DNA from: Symbiodinium natans
Lineage: Eukaryota > Sar > Dinophyceae > Suessiales > Symbiodiniaceae
DNA length: 64,000 nt
Direction: 5' to 3'
Assembly: GCA_905221605.1 (NCBI GenBank)
Contig: CAJNDS010002120.1
Coordinates: forward strand, 282,501-346,500
Position 1 is the stretch's first letter. Every line of letters starts with the position of its first letter. Shown here piece after piece: positions 10,540 to 22,047 of the stretch. Below the pieces are notes generated by a model. The model worked only from the letters and a program-made list of their open reading frames with translations, made no database searches and was not told where the DNA came from. Made by a program: the position numbers and the translations under genes.

Positions 10540-12082
10540 CCTATTACCCTCATAGGGAAGAATTTTGGGGTTCTTAAGCCAACAGTATTAGAGCCTTGGA
10601 CAAAGAGGGTTTGGATGCCTGGGAAGATGCTTAAAGATTCAGGCCGTTTAGGCAATTTCGGCTCAGGGTCGAAACGCACGTAAGCGCGCGACAGCATGGA
10701 ATGTGCCTTAACTCACCCCGACCCCTTCATCTTTGAAACACGTAAACTGCGTAACATAGTCCCAACTCTCCCTTCGCCCCAAAGAACGTGCCTGCGGCGG
10801 CCGACAGAACTTCCGCAAGGTCTGGAACGCGACTCCGCTGCGAACTGGGTGGCTCCTTTCAACCAAGGCCACTGATTTCAATTTTCACCTTCAGACTTGC
10901 ACGCAAGCTTAAGGGTACGCTCTGCGTTACACTGCATGTGCTAGTTGGTGGGGCCCTCAGGAGGGTGCGCAGCTCTTCTTTCTTTCGTCACTCACTGAGC
11001 AGCCGCAGCTTCAGCTCGGGTTGCTTCTCTGACAGTGCTGCGCAGGCTGCGATCAGCTAAAAGTGCAGCAAGCGACTGTATGCGCTAGAGAGCTCACTAG
11101 GTTGCACAGATGGTCATGCAGGGGTTGCAATAGGTCTGCAAATAAAGACACGCAAGCCAAGGCCAGTCATCCCTGATGTTGAAAAAGAGATGCTTCCACT
11201 CCTTTCTCGCCCCCTTCTCCAGCCTTCAGCTCCTCGCTTAGGTCGAGGAGATCCTCCATTGGCTGGGCCAGGGCAGTGCCGCCTCTGCAACTTAAAAGCA
11301 GGGCGTTTTTTTGCTTGATTGAACCGATTCTGAATCCGAATCCCAGGAAGCAAGCCCACCGGAGAAAGAACCGTTTCACACACCCAAAGCTGAGTGTGAG
11401 CTTGCACGACCACCCAAGCCTTGAGAATTTACAGACGAACCAAACATAAACTGAACAAAAAACCAAAGCCTGAGTGAAACTATGAGATAAAGTGTGAGGT
11501 AAAGCTGTTTCAGAACTAACGGTTTGCTCTGTACCCAGCTGGGGGCTACTTGCTTTACGCAAGCTTTCCGACACCATTTCTCGGGCTGTAAATTATACCG
11601 GCGAAGACCCCTTAGAAGTGGGATGGCGTTCACAGATGAAAGCACAAATTGGCTTTACCCCGCAAGAAAGAATAAGTCCTAGACTTCATAAGGTATCAAA
11701 TGTGCGGGAAGCTCTTGGCAAGGAGTTGGAAAACACATGTTCAACCATGCTAACAGATGGGAGTTGGAAGTCAGCCAGTATGTCACAGACATAAACGCGA
11801 CAGCAAGCTCATGACATCAAGAGATTTGCCGTTCTGGTCATGACTACTTAATGAATCGTCGGAGGTGGCGCGCCCGCGAGCATGGCGCGTCCTGTACACG
11901 CAGGACGCGCGAGGAGGAAGAAGAAGAAGAAGAAGTTAGGCTGAATCGGGTGTAGTGGGAGAACAAGCTGCTACGTTCTCTTGGCGCCTGCGGAACTGGA
12001 AGCAGCTGGCGTGCCATCTTTCCTCGCCATGCAGAGTGCGACAAGTTGTGACCAGCTAGACAAAAAACACACAAACATACAT
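10540..12082. other. stretch without a recognisable gene
   Basis: Only short frames on both strands and no family signature. A purine-rich GAGGAAGAAG tract lies at about 11908-11935. A short TA microsatellite follows at about 12083-12112. Confidence 0.35.
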
Positions 12083-12337
12083 ATTTATATACATATATAT
12101 ATATATATATACCTATTTAGTTCTCCATCTTTTCGCGGAATCGCGAACTGCAAACAATGGACGCCGCAGCTGATGCTTGCCACTACTCCTGCTTTGTGGA
12201 AAACGAGGATCTCAGGCACAGCTTTCGTTCGAAATCCAGTCCAACTGCATGCTGGCTCGAAGTTCCACTTGCAGCTTTTGTTCGAATAGCCTGTCAGTCT
12301 CCAACTCCATCAAACCCGCAAGTCATGAACACGAAGA

Positions 12338-12399
12338 AACCCTAAACCCTAAACCCGAAACCCTAAACCCTAAACCCTAAACCCTAACCCTAAACCCTG
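12338..12399 (+). repeat. interstitial telomeric array (CCCTAAA)n
   Basis: Eight units including one CCCGAAA and one shortened CCCTAA. GAAGA lies directly on both sides (12332-12336 and about 12398-12402), a possible short duplication. Confidence 0.95.
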
Positions 12400-12709
12400 A
12401 AGAGCCAAGGTGCTGGGCCATACTGCTCGGGGGCGACAGCCGAGGCACCGGCGGCGTGCGCTGTGGACTCAGGGCGCCCGGCGTGCCTGGCAGTATCGAT
12501 CTCAGTTGTGTCGCTGTTGAAATCTATAATTTGTCGTTTCTTATGCGGGGGTTTCGAAATCACCATGCTCATCATCTTCTCTTGCCATGAAGAACTCAAG
12601 TGGTCCACTTGGCTCCATCCGAATGTTTGGGCTGCCAGGCATCTCTGCAACCAACCTCATTTTGCAAAGGATAAGGCTGCCCCGTCGCCCCTGGCCTGAT
12701 GGCCGCCAC

Positions 12710-13183
12710 TCACTGATGGGAACTCTTCCGGCACTCTGCCGAAGGGTGTGGATTCTCCCCTGCACAGGCTTCGAGAATGGCCACGTCTGAGCCACTTAGG
12801 CACACATCACCAGGCTTCCTCATGGGAAAGAACCCTGCCTCTGGAGGGCCGGGGTCCACACGAAGCCTGGCATGTGAAGGCAGCAAAGAAAGGAAGCGCC
12901 GTGGGTTGAAAAGTATTCTCGCACAACTGCCCGCATGCTCCCAAGACGCCTGATCAAAGCTGCGATCACTGCAGGCTCTGCTGTCGATACGGCAACCTAC
13001 CTCCTGCACATGACTGCCTACTTGATTCGTTTGCAAAACTTTGTCAAGCTCGGGATCCCTGGCAAACCTACAGAGGCGACCTTGCCTTCGCCACTTCTGC
13101 TCGAACTCCTCGCGGAAGGAGGCTCGACCTCGGTCCTCCGCAAAACTTCGAAACATCTTCGAACGCTTCAAAATGTTGCCCAA
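12710..13183 (-). CDS. weak exon candidate, charged helical segment
   Basis: The minus frame has a charged, helix-like stretch (residues about 4-55: many Arg, Glu, Lys, with SFAEDRGRASF and EEFEQKWRRQG) that could be an exon ending at a GT donor after the ...RRQG codons. The frame has no in-frame ATG at its 5' end. The plus strand is also open here (12935-13384), so the strand is uncertain. No family is recognised. Confidence 0.25.
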   Translation of the reverse strand: MGNILKRSKMFRSFAEDRGRASFREEFEQKWRRQGRLCRFARDPELDKVLQTNQVGSHVQEVGCRIDSRACSDRSFDQASWEHAGSCARILFNPRRFLSLLPSHARLRVDPGPPEAGFFPMRKPGDVCLSGSDVAILEACAGENPHPSAECRKSSHQ

Positions 13184-13371
13184 TCTCTCAAAGTGTCAAA
13201 GTATGATGTTCTTCTCCTACGAGGCCGTCTCACACCACACTGCGGTCCTAAGAACATCCCGGGAGAGGGCGAAAGAAAACGAGAACAAAAACAAAAGCAA
13301 AGCTCCCCCAACATGTCTTCAGAGTCTGAGCAGGGGAAGGGGCGGAGCATTTTGGGAAGCGATCTCGAAGT

Positions 13372-14686
13372 TTGGGATGTTTAGTTAGCCCCCGATCCCC
13401 GGGGGGGGGCGCAAGCACAAGCGTGGGAGCACAAACGCAGCAAGAGAGATGCAAATTCAGGTTTGGGGCTTCGGACACATTGAAGGCCCATGGACGTGAA
13501 TCCACCAGGGGCCTTGAAACTGTGCTGGACATCGCGGGAAACTTTGCGCGCGATGGGGACATCATCAGCCTGAGCTGCCAAGCATTGGGCATGTTGGAAC
13601 AAGCACATTTCCAGACAGGATACTGTAGCATCTCGCTAGAAGCTGTGCCTTTGGACTCCTTGGGGCCTGTGCCACAAGTTACTGAAAAATTCAAAAGGCG
13701 AAGTTTGGCTGACATGCTTCACTTTCTATCACTTGGATAAATCAAGTAGCAGTGTACAGCGAAATCCATCCAGTAAAGCCGTCCACGGTGCGAACCCGAG
13801 CCCGCCTCCCAACCTGACGGCAAAATCATTCCGTACCCATGGTACCAAGAGCACAGGGTAAAACAGACAGGAAGCATAAAAGAACAAAACAATTGAGAAA
13901 CAAGGCCATCGTGAACAATGATGCACAGGGAAGTCCTCTCACAAGACATCCACCGATGTGTATCGGGGAGCATAACGCAGGTACCCCGCCTCTAATCACT
14001 CTTCTCCCCCCTTCCCGCGGCTTGCGCCCTTTGTTTCGTATCAGGACCATGCGCACATTTGGGCCACCCTCCCACCCCCTACCCCTGCCCTGCTACCCCT
14101 CTTCCCTACCTCCTACCCACCCCTCGACCCCAATGCGCCCCCCTTGTTCATTCGGAACAGTCTACCCATCTGTAGCCCTCTTTCCCGTAAGCTCCAGACC
14201 TTGCCCCCTACACCTCAAACGTTAAAACTGTGCACCTGACCCCAAAACCGATAAGCCACCCCTCTGCAAAACGCTGCGAATCTAGATGCGACAAAAAAAC
14301 ACGCAGAAACAAACTCACAAGTAGAAGGATGACGCGAAACAATGGCTGTGCAAGGCGCGGCTTCCTGGTTAGGAGTTGCAGGGTTGAGAGATCCGAAAAG
14401 TTAAGAAACCATGAGACAAATCATCCGGAAATCGGCGAAATATGACGAATTTGCACGGGCTTCTCGATGTTCTCATCCGTCTCTTGCGTCCGGGGCAAAC
14501 CCAAAACCACGAGCAAACTGCTTGCCAAGTGTGCTTGACTGCTGATTTGTGAAGTCTTCGCACGTTGCCCCGCCTCCTGTATGAGGAGCACCCTCTCACC
14601 GCAGTGGACGACAGCCACTTCGGCCGAGTTTAGCTCGCAACTCTCGCGCAGCATGGCGCCCCCCACATACCTTGTGAACCATCACA
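13372..14686. other. stretch without a confirmed gene
   Basis: A plus-strand frame at 13372-13740 contains a helix-like stretch, but no family or splice structure can be shown. From 13741 to 14686 only short unconnected frames are seen. Confidence 0.3.
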
Positions 14687-14836
14687 ATATATAATATAAT
14701 ATAATATAATATAATATAATATAATATAATATAATATAATATAATATAATATAATATAATATAATATAATATAATATAATATAATATAACATAACATAAT
14801 ATAATATAATATAATATATATATATATATTTTTTTT
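14687..14836. repeat. (TATAA)n pentanucleotide microsatellite
   Basis: About 130 bp of nearly perfect ATATA/ATAAT pentamer with two C substitutions, ending in a (TA)n and T-run tail. Confidence 0.97.
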
Positions 14837-14961
14837 CAGATGACGATGGGAGGAAAACTGGCAGTGTGATCCCAGTCACACAAGCTCCAAGACCTCGCCA
14901 GGAGGGCGCGAGTCCTGGCAACCAGGCGGAGCCCGTTTTTTCGGGGTGATCAGAAAATTGC

Positions 14962-15030
14962 ACCCCTAAACCCTTAAACCCTACACCCTAAACCCTGAAC
15001 CCTGAACCCTAAACCCTAAACCCTCAACCC
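14962..15030 (+). repeat. degenerate telomeric array (CCCTAAA)n
   Basis: Nine units with CCCTTAAA, CCCTACA and CCCTGAA variants. Confidence 0.9.
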
Positions 15031-15170
15031 AGAGAGGCCTGCCACCAGGCGACCCAGGCCTCCCATCGCTGGGAGAGCCAGGCTAAGGCCGCGAGGCCTC
15101 CAATCAGGACACAGCAGCGTTCCAGCTCCCCATGCCCTCTTGGGCCCCCTAGCACTTCTCACAGGGTATG

Positions 15171-15246
15171 TATCATGTATATATATATATATACAGATAC
15201 TTATATATATATATATATGTAGATATATATATATATATATATGTAT
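15171..15246. repeat. (TA)n-rich microsatellite
   Basis: Three TA runs separated by CAGATACT and GTAGA, with ATGTATCATG on the left and right edges. Confidence 0.9.
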
Positions 15247-15686
15247 CATGTCTCCTAAACCACCCTGCTCATCCTGCTTTCACTGCCTGTCCGCTTCCTT
15301 GACTTGTGCGCTGGAGTTTGAGCAGCAGGTCCGCCCAAGTTTGTGCTTCGCCAGCGATGGGGCTCTTAAAGTTGTGGTGTTAAAGCCGGAATAACCCTGC
15401 CCCGGAACTGAACCCAGCCTGCAGCCTATCCCTGACCGGCCGGCCCCTGAACCTGGAACTCTCCCCGGAATGCAAGCCGAGCGAGAACGCGGAACCCGCC
15501 CTGCGGAACCCGCTCCAAGTGCTTACGCTGGACCACAAACCCCTGTGAGCTCACGCTGCTGGGAGAACTGCAACACCAGAGGTCCCCAAACTCAAGACCC
15601 CAAACTCCAAGACAAAGCTAACATCCGAGCATTCTCTAAGCACCCCCCCACAGCACCCCCGAATCAACTTTCAGGATCCCAAAAAA

Positions 15687-15800
15687 ACCCTAAAGCCTAA
15701 ACCCCTAGACCCTAAGCCCCTAAACCCCTCAACCCCTCAACCCCTGAACCCCTAAACCCCTAAACCCCTGAACCCCTGAACCCCTCAATCCCTACACCCC
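15687..15800 (+). repeat. telomere-variant array, octamer CCCCTAAA/CCCCTGAA
   Basis: An 8-bp variant of the telomere unit, repeated about 12 times with TGAA, TCAA and TAGA changes. It lies 34 bp left of a perfect CCCTAAA array. Confidence 0.85.
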
Positions 15801-15833
15801 AAAGCCACAAGCATGTCAAGACCCTTCCGGCAG

Positions 15834-15964
15834 CCCTAAACCCTAAACCCTAAACCCTAAACCCTAAACCCTAAACCCTAAACCCTAAACCCTAAACCCT
15901 AAACCCTAAACCCTAAACCCTAAACCCTAAACCCTAAACCCTAAACCCTAAACCCTAAACCCTA
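15834..15964 (+). repeat. perfect telomeric array, about 18 CCCTAAA units
   Basis: The longest perfect array in the window, uninterrupted for about 130 bp. The heptamer GGCAGCC lies at both borders (15829-15835 and 15965-15971), as in a short target duplication. Confidence 0.97.
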
Positions 15965-16077
15965 GGCAGCCTGCCCGGGATCCGCGGCTCTGGGAGCGTC
16001 GCTCCCGCGCGGGCATCACTGCATGCCATGGCCACCAGGCCAAGAGAGAGAACCCCCAATAAAGAGTAGGATCCCCC

Positions 16078-16167
16078 CTGGGGTTTAGGGTTTAGGGTTT
16101 AGGGTGTAGGGTTTAGGGTTTAGGGTTTAGGGTTTGGGGTTTAGGGCTTAGGGTTGAGGGTTTAAGG
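16078..16167 (-). repeat. telomeric array (TTTAGGG)n
   Basis: About twelve units with GTGTAGGG, TTTGGGG and TTGAGGG variants. The stretch just right of it (16170-16225) contains GGACCCCAATACGGTACCCC and CGGAAACCCCCA, a fragment of the family-B dispersed repeat. Confidence 0.95.
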
Positions 16168-16225
16168 TTCTTATAAAAAGGACCCCAATACGGTACCCCC
16201 TAAGTTCGGAAACCCCCATTTAAAG

Positions 16226-16809
16226 GATGCAGAATTGAGGGAACAAAAAAGCGATCTGAAAGCCTGCAAGAACAGCCATGCAAGAGGCTGTAAGAGGTCT
16301 TGAAGGGGTGGAGAGAGAGGGGCTTTGACGGAGAGTTCTTGGGAGCTGCTTTTCTCGGAACTCAAGGGTTCTTTAGTTGGGGCTGAGTGGCGCATAAGCC
16401 TCGATGCGAGGGTCGCGTCACGTGTTTGAAGATCATGACACCTCTCGAAGTCCAGCTGGATGCTGCAGCGCACAGGAGAGAGCTTCGTTCAGCAAGGCTG
16501 ATGCGCCGACATGCCGGCGGACGACTCAGAACACCCAGAGGCCCGATTCAGGAGCACTTGACCCGGCGAGCTTGGGCAAAATCGAGATAAACACCCGACC
16601 CTCGTACCCTAGCTCCCGCAGGACTCCAGCATTGAGTCGTTTTGGGATGAGCAGCCCCAAGCAATCCCACAAGGCGGACTTCAACTCCAAGGACTTTGAG
16701 GCGCAGCGCATTCTCGGATCTCCGCACTACGCTATTTCTCCGCTAGTCTACCAGCTCAAACTCCAGGAGCTTGCGGTTTGCAGCCTCGCCAAACACGATA
16801 CGAGAGCCA
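16226..16809. other. stretch with one weak open frame
   Basis: A plus-strand frame at 16404-16817 stays open for 137 codons up to the next telomere array. It looks mildly protein-like but has no recognised family and a non-ATG-anchored environment. Not called as a gene. Confidence 0.25.
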
Positions 16810-16895
16810 GGGTTTAGGGTTTAGGGTTTAGGGTTCAGGGTTTAGGGTTTAGGGTTTAGGGTTTAGGGTTTAGGGTTTAGGGTTTAGGGTTTAGG
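16810..16895 (-). repeat. telomeric array (TTTAGGG)n
   Basis: Twelve units, nearly perfect. Confidence 0.95.
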
Positions 16896-18232
16896 AAACA
16901 GACCTCGGAAGATCTCGGAACCCACCGGCGCAGATGCAATATGCGAGGATCGGGCGCTCGATGAGTTCTCTTTCGCAGGGCTGCTGACTTTGGAAGAGCT
17001 CCCTGGCAGAAAATGGTGGCAGTTTGTGGGGATTCAGACCTTCTTGGCCCAAGTTTTCAGCTACCTTTGGAACCATCTAACAGATGTGCCCTACTGCTTC
17101 TTGACATGAGCCCCTCCCCCCCCCCCAGCGTCTTCTGAATGTGGCATGCATTGAAAGCTAGCGTGCTGGGGCACGACTGTGGCCACAATCGTCAGAATCT
17201 CATGTACAGTTCCGATCCGTTCCTATCCACCCGGAGCTTGAGAACTCGAGGAATCCAACTCTGACAGGTCCGAGAGCCTGCAACCCAGCCTGTGCTTGTT
17301 GGCCACGGCTTCGGGATGGAAGCTTCTTGCCTGAGCTTCGGCCCGTACTCTTTATGCCACGGCAGGGCTTTATGGGCTGATCACCTCGCCCTCCATGCCC
17401 CCCTCGCCTCTGTCGCGCCGTGAGCTGGTAGAAGGAGACAGCATGGGCCGCGCGGTCCGGCAGGGGCTTGTCCTTCGGCCTAAACAAGAACAAAGATCTC
17501 TTTCGAAGGGGCAAATAGATGCAGGCACGGCTTGCACGATTGATTCAGTGCATGGGCTGAACTTGATATTGTTTCTGCAAGCAATGCAGGGCTGCTGACA
17601 GCGGAATGCGGGCATTCCGAAAGGACCTGGGGAAGCGCTGAATGAAGCTTGCTGGACACGGTGTGAAGTTTGAGGCTTCCTCTCGGTGCTTCCGCGAAAC
17701 CGTGCCGCTGTTTCCTCCAAATTTGAGCCAGTACGAACCTCTATCTCCTGTGTATTCTCTTTAGAAATCTCCATTCGCTCTGTACTTTAATACGAGATTT
17801 CCTCTAGGTTTGAATTCGACGACCTCTACTCCTCCAAAAAAGGAACCAAAATATACTATCGCTCGCAATGCTTTTGGCTGCACTTACACTCCATGAAAGT
17901 TACCCCGAAACTTGTCAGCTTGACCCTCAAAGTCGCTCAACGGGTGCAGGGTGTGTGAATTCACGCGCGCGCATGGGCTTCGCATCGGGGGGCGGGGTAC
18001 GGGAAGGAAAGGGAAGGGTTCCCTCCCCAGAACCATGTATCATGCCACGTCAGCATCTACAATGGACATTTTTCATAAGCAACAGACAAGATTTTACAAT
18101 TTAAGTTTCATATGTTGATTGCTCTACTAGTGTGGATGTCACATGAACTACAATGAAAGTTCTGTTTGTACTGTACACAGGCGCCAAAACTACAAGACAT
18201 ATGGATGTTGTAGTAGAATTTTGAGGAACTAG
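16896..18232. other. stretch without a recognisable gene
   Basis: Short frames on both strands only. No domain, RNA gene or mobile element is recognised. Confidence 0.35.
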
Positions 18233-18296
18233 CCCTAAACCCTAAACCCTAAACCCTAAACCCTAAACCCTAAACCCCAAACCCCAAACCCCAAAC
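18233..18296 (+). repeat. telomeric array (CCCTAAA)n
   Basis: Nine units, the last three CCCCAAA. AACTAG is present at both borders (18227-18232 and 18294-18299). Confidence 0.95.
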
Positions 18297-18299
18297 TAG

Positions 18300-19750
18300 A
18301 GATGTTGACGTGGAAGGATGGAAGGAGTGACTTCGGTCGTGCGCGTCAACCTAGCGGATGACGACACAGCCCCAGCACCCGAATGGCTTGGGGAGCATTC
18401 GGAACAGGTCATTAAAGAAAGGCCGGGAAGTGGGCAGGCCTTGCCCTAGATTCTGTTGATACTGTTCTTAGTTGTGGCACTACACTGAAAAGTATCATGC
18501 AGTTATGTTTTAATGAAAATAGAGATGTAACTGTGCCAGATTTAGACCATGCTTGTATGACGGGATCGCGAGGATTTCATGTGGGTTTTGAAGCAACTCC
18601 TCTTCTGGACGGCAGCAAGTTCTTGAAAGCAAGCCAGCACGGCTTCAAAAATAGGTGCGGGGGTGGGGGAAGGGCACCCCCCGCCCCGGTACGGATCTTT
18701 GGAAGCAATTCCTCTTGATGTCATCCTTCCTTCATTCTTGCCTCCACTGCTTCCTTCCATCCTTCCTCCTGCATACTAAGAACTGATTAGAAACGATCAA
18801 CAAAACCAAGAACACCAAACATCCTCAACGAAAATCGTGTTCCCTGAAGAATCCACATGGCCTAGTCCACTCAGGGTCACTCCCTTCACAGGCGCATGAG
18901 GCGTTGGCTCACACTCGTTCTGGAAGCTCCAATCTTCCATGGCCTCAAGGACAGAAGCCGCCCGAGTATCGTGCACGTTGGGCATATGTGGGAAGACGTT
19001 TGAGTTTTGGGTTCCCATGTGTTCTCCCTCCATACACCTAGCATCTGCTGGCAAGTACGAGTCCCATTACAAAGTCGCAGTCTCTGTAGCCCTGAAACCG
19101 AGAACAAGGTTCCGACTTTGTCGTTGTGTATGGGCCACCACCTCAGCGGTACTCCGGAAGAGAAATGTGCGTTTCCACAGAACATGCTGCCGACGAAGTG
19201 GATGTGCTGCTCTGCCAGAGATGGGGTGAGTGACAAAAACTCTGGAACAAAACACAGCCAGCAAAGCTGCCCTCTGAGGGATCAACCAGAAGTTCACAGA
19301 CAGGGCCAGCGGACCCTCGTCCTCTTGCCCAAGGAAGAACATTGGGGCACTCCACCGCTTCGCATGATGCATCACTGGCACCGAGAAAAGTCTGAGACAT
19401 GCATTCTGAAGGCTTACCCTTGCATTCCTGGATGCCCATGGCAGGCGGCGTGGACGTCGCCACCCAGTGCCAATGGTAGGCTGGGATGTAAAGCCTGAGG
19501 CGTTGCAAGGGAAGCTCGGCGCCAAGGGTTGCTTGAAAAATCCTTCCGAAACCACAAAGTTCTCTCAAGCCCGTGCGAGTTGTCACGACCTGACGCATTT
19601 ACATGTGTTATTAGGTTGTTGCGCTGCTGTCGCGCTTGACAGTATTGCATCGAATTCGTTCGTTGTGCAGCCTTAGTTTCGTCAATGGGCGGATTGTACT
19701 TAGACTTGTCCAGTGGTTTACAAAAAGGCTGTTCTTGTGCCATTTGCGTC
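18300..19750. other. stretch without a recognisable gene
   Basis: Frames are open on both strands between 18886 and 19600, but their translations show no family signature or consistent strand. Confidence 0.35.
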
Positions 19751-19754
19751 ATTT

Positions 19755-19853
19755 AGGGATTTACGAAAATAGGGGTACCATTTTGAGGGTTCCTATAATA
19801 GGGATTATACTATTTGTGGATATATTAAGGGTAACCCCATTTTGGGAAGTTCC
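19755..19853. repeat. short hairpin element, family B copy
   Basis: The left arm (GGGATTTACGAAAATAGGGG, then TACC) and right arm (GGGTAACCCCATTTTGGGAA) are imperfect reverse complements. The interior is AT-rich and non-coding. Confidence 0.5.
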
Positions 19854-20036
19854 CATGTGTGCCATTGTGCCATTGCACTCATGGCCACTGTCAGAGCAGC
19901 TTCTGCAAGCTTGGGTCAGCAGCAGCGCAGTCAACAGACTACAGCGAAGGCGTTCAAACATGTATCCTTAAAGTAACCCGTGGCTTCGTTTACGTCTACT
20001 GCTCTGATATCGCTTAATTTTTACTGCAGCACACTC

Positions 20037-20138
<102 letters not shown>

Positions 20139-20314
20139 GCAGGGAGACCTTTTCTCGAAGGTGGGGTGCACTGTCCTCCGTCCTCCGTCTGAGAGCACCG
20201 GCTGACCAAGTCTGTCTTGCGACCCGGCGCAATGCAACAGAACTCGGCTCTCTTAGACTGAGAGAGCCTGGGGCTGAAACCGACCGTTCAAGACAAGAAA
20301 GGGCAGAACGAAAC

Positions 20315-20692
20315 TTACGCCTCGTCTGTACTGGCCCACTGTCCATCAATGAGGCCATCTGCAACAGACTGACATGTCAGGCATGCCTGAACTCTGGAAA
20401 AATCAACTGTCTGCGTGACCTTGAGGCCTGCAAAAACTGTGCGTCCGCAGAGCAAGCGATCATGGTTGACGCGACAGACATGAACAACGCCACTTTTGGC
20501 ATTGGTCAAAAACTCAAAGTCTTTGTTGCCTGCCACCAAAGCCAAGCTGTGGCTGACACTCTGCAAGAGCTGTACGTCATCTGCTGAAGACCCGTCCGAC
20601 TCAAGCTCAAAGGAGCTGCCTCGAAGGAGTGCCACCGTAAGCCATCCACTGACATGACAGGAAGCTGATACCTGCGCTCCACAGAGATGCAC
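20315..20692 (-). CDS. C-terminal segment of the methyltransferase-like element (frame-shifted)
   Basis: A minus-strand frame of 125 codons in a frame one base (-1) from the 20506-21417 frame. It contains KSGVVHV, then a CGR, then a closely spaced Cys pair (ACLTCQ) near its end, which may bind metal. Composition and spacing suggest it is the true continuation of the methyltransferase-like protein after a frameshift. Function is not recognised. Confidence 0.45.
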   Translation of the reverse strand: MHLCGAQVSASCHVSGWLTVALLRGSSFELESDGSSADDVQLLQSVSHSLALVAGNKDFEFLTNAKSGVVHVCRVNHDRLLCGRTVFAGLKVTQTVDFSRVQACLTCQSVADGLIDGQWASTDEA

Positions 20693-21519
20693 CCATTATA
20701 CCGCATCATGAAATCCGAGGACTGCTGAAAACGTTGAAGCGCAAAGCAAACATGTGTTTCATGCTGAGCAACGCAGGCAAACACTATTTGGTCTCCCCAG
20801 ATCTTCGAAGGCAGACGATGCCAAAAGTCGAGACACTGCTGTAGTGTGTAGCTCTCATCCGCGCCTGGAAGATGCAGCGGGATGAAACCCCAGCCAACAT
20901 CCTGCATCTCACATCGGTCAGCAATCCAGGTGCCACGGCTGCTGGTGCCACAAGGCGGTGCCAGATGCACAGCCGCAAGGCGCTGAGACTTGATCAAATC
21001 AAAAACGATCTTCTGGTTCGCTGGTCTGGAAAGGTCACGGGCTAGGGAGGGCACGGCTTGTGCCTGGACTGAGTCGACTGCAATAACCTGAAAGCCTACA
21101 CGAGCAAATGCCTTAGACATGCGCTCTGTGCCTGCAAACAGCTCTAGAAAAAGGGAGCCCAACTGTCTGTTTCCATAGGACCTGGCTTCGTGCTTAGGGC
21201 TGGGCTCTGTCAGAGACGGTGGCGGAGGCCCCCTGGTGCTGCCTAGCGCGGCACCAGACTGGTGTTGCAAGCCTGAGCTCGGGCCGGGAACCTCAGCGCA
21301 GTTGCCGCTAGGGCAGACTGCTGAGACCTCGCTGTCTGCACAGTCTGGCTGTGCAACCTCTGGCTGTTCCTTCAGTGGTTGACTGACTGCGTGAGCTGCC
21401 TGAGGCTGCTCTGACACTTCGGACGCAACAGGCCGTGGCTGAAGCTCAGAGCGGCCTGGAGCGTCTGGTTCTGCGACTGCAACCTGAGCAGTTGGGACTG
21501 CTGGTTCGGGGCTGCTGTG
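20506..21519 (-). CDS. C5-DNA-methyltransferase-like domain (degenerate)
   Basis: Within the 303-codon frame that begins at 21417, residues 90-104 read FLELFAGTERMSKAF, resembling motif I (SAM binding) of cytosine-5 methyltransferases. Residues 114-116 (VDS) fit motif II, and 153-161 (APPCGTSSR) fit motif IV with the nucleophile Cys156. The frame stays open upstream to an in-frame TGA at 21522-21520, directly after the Cys/His-cluster ORF, so both were probably one protein. The later motifs (VI, VIII, X) cannot be recognised, and the downstream frame appears shifted. Dinoflagellate retroelements carrying cytosine methyltransferases are known; this copy is probably inactive. Confidence 0.55.
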   Translation of the reverse strand, partial: HSSPEPAVPTAQVAVAEPDAPGRSELQPRPVASEVSEQPQAAHAVSQPLKEQPEVAQPDCADSEVSAVCPSGNCAEVPGPSSGLQHQSGAALGSTRGPPPPSLTEPSPKHEARSYGNRQLGSLFLELFAGTERMSKAFARVGFQVIAVDSVQAQAVPSLARDLSRPANQKIVFDLIKSQRLAAVHLAPPCGTSSRGTWIADRCEMQDVGWGFIPLHLPGADESYTLQQCLDFWHRLPSKIWGDQIVFACVAQHETHVCFALQRFQQSSDFMMRYNGCISVERRYQLPVMSVDGLRWHSFEAAPLSLSRTGLQQMTYSSCRVSATAWLWWQATKTLSF

Positions 21520-22047
21520 TCACTTGTCGCAGGCTGCATAGGAGTGGTCCCTGCGACACTTCACGCAGATGTGGAGACCACAACGACAGCTGAGGCCTAA
21601 GTCAGTCTGCCAGCTATGGTTAAAGCAAACTGGCTGGCCCTGAAGTTGGGGTCTAGGCCCTTGAGGCGGCTGGAACAGAGGTCTGAGCTGAAAGAGACTG
21701 AGAAGGCAGACTACAACCACCTTAGTCAGTCTGTGAGGGCCTGGCAGCAACAAGCGTTCGAACCATGACTGTAAGCGAGTGCTGAACAGCCCCCGGGCCC
21801 CGACTGCAGACCAGTGCGCGAAGTATATCCCTGAGTTAAAACCCACGAGGCTGTTGGGAAAGTGACTCAGAGCAACTATGTTTGGCTGAAAAGGTGGCTG
21901 AGCTTTCGGCTGTGCAAAACTGTCGGAGGACGCACAGCGGGCTCCTTTGCCGGCGGCTGTCCTGGGACACTGGGGCTGGGGGCCGTTATTGGCAACCTGG
22001 CAGCCCTTCACAGCCAGATCTGCTCGGAATAAGGAAGCTGAGGACAT
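21520..22047 (-). CDS. Cys/His-cluster segment upstream of the methyltransferase-like domain
   Basis: A 175-codon minus frame ending in TGA at 21522-21520. Its last 25 residues hold a dense cluster (CRCGLHICVKC, then H and C), a plausible zinc-binding module. It is in the same frame as the methyltransferase-like ORF, with only the TGA between them. The upstream part is Gln/Pro-rich. The 5' portion falls in a duplicated segment (see 21986-22364), so its start is unclear. Confidence 0.45.
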   Translation of the reverse strand: MSSASLFRADLAVKGCQVANNGPQPQCPRTAAGKGARCASSDSFAQPKAQPPFQPNIVALSHFPNSLVGFNSGIYFAHWSAVGARGLFSTRLQSWFERLLLPGPHRLTKVVVVCLLSLFQLRPLFQPPQGPRPQLQGQPVCFNHSWQTDLGLSCRCGLHICVKCRRDHSYAACDK

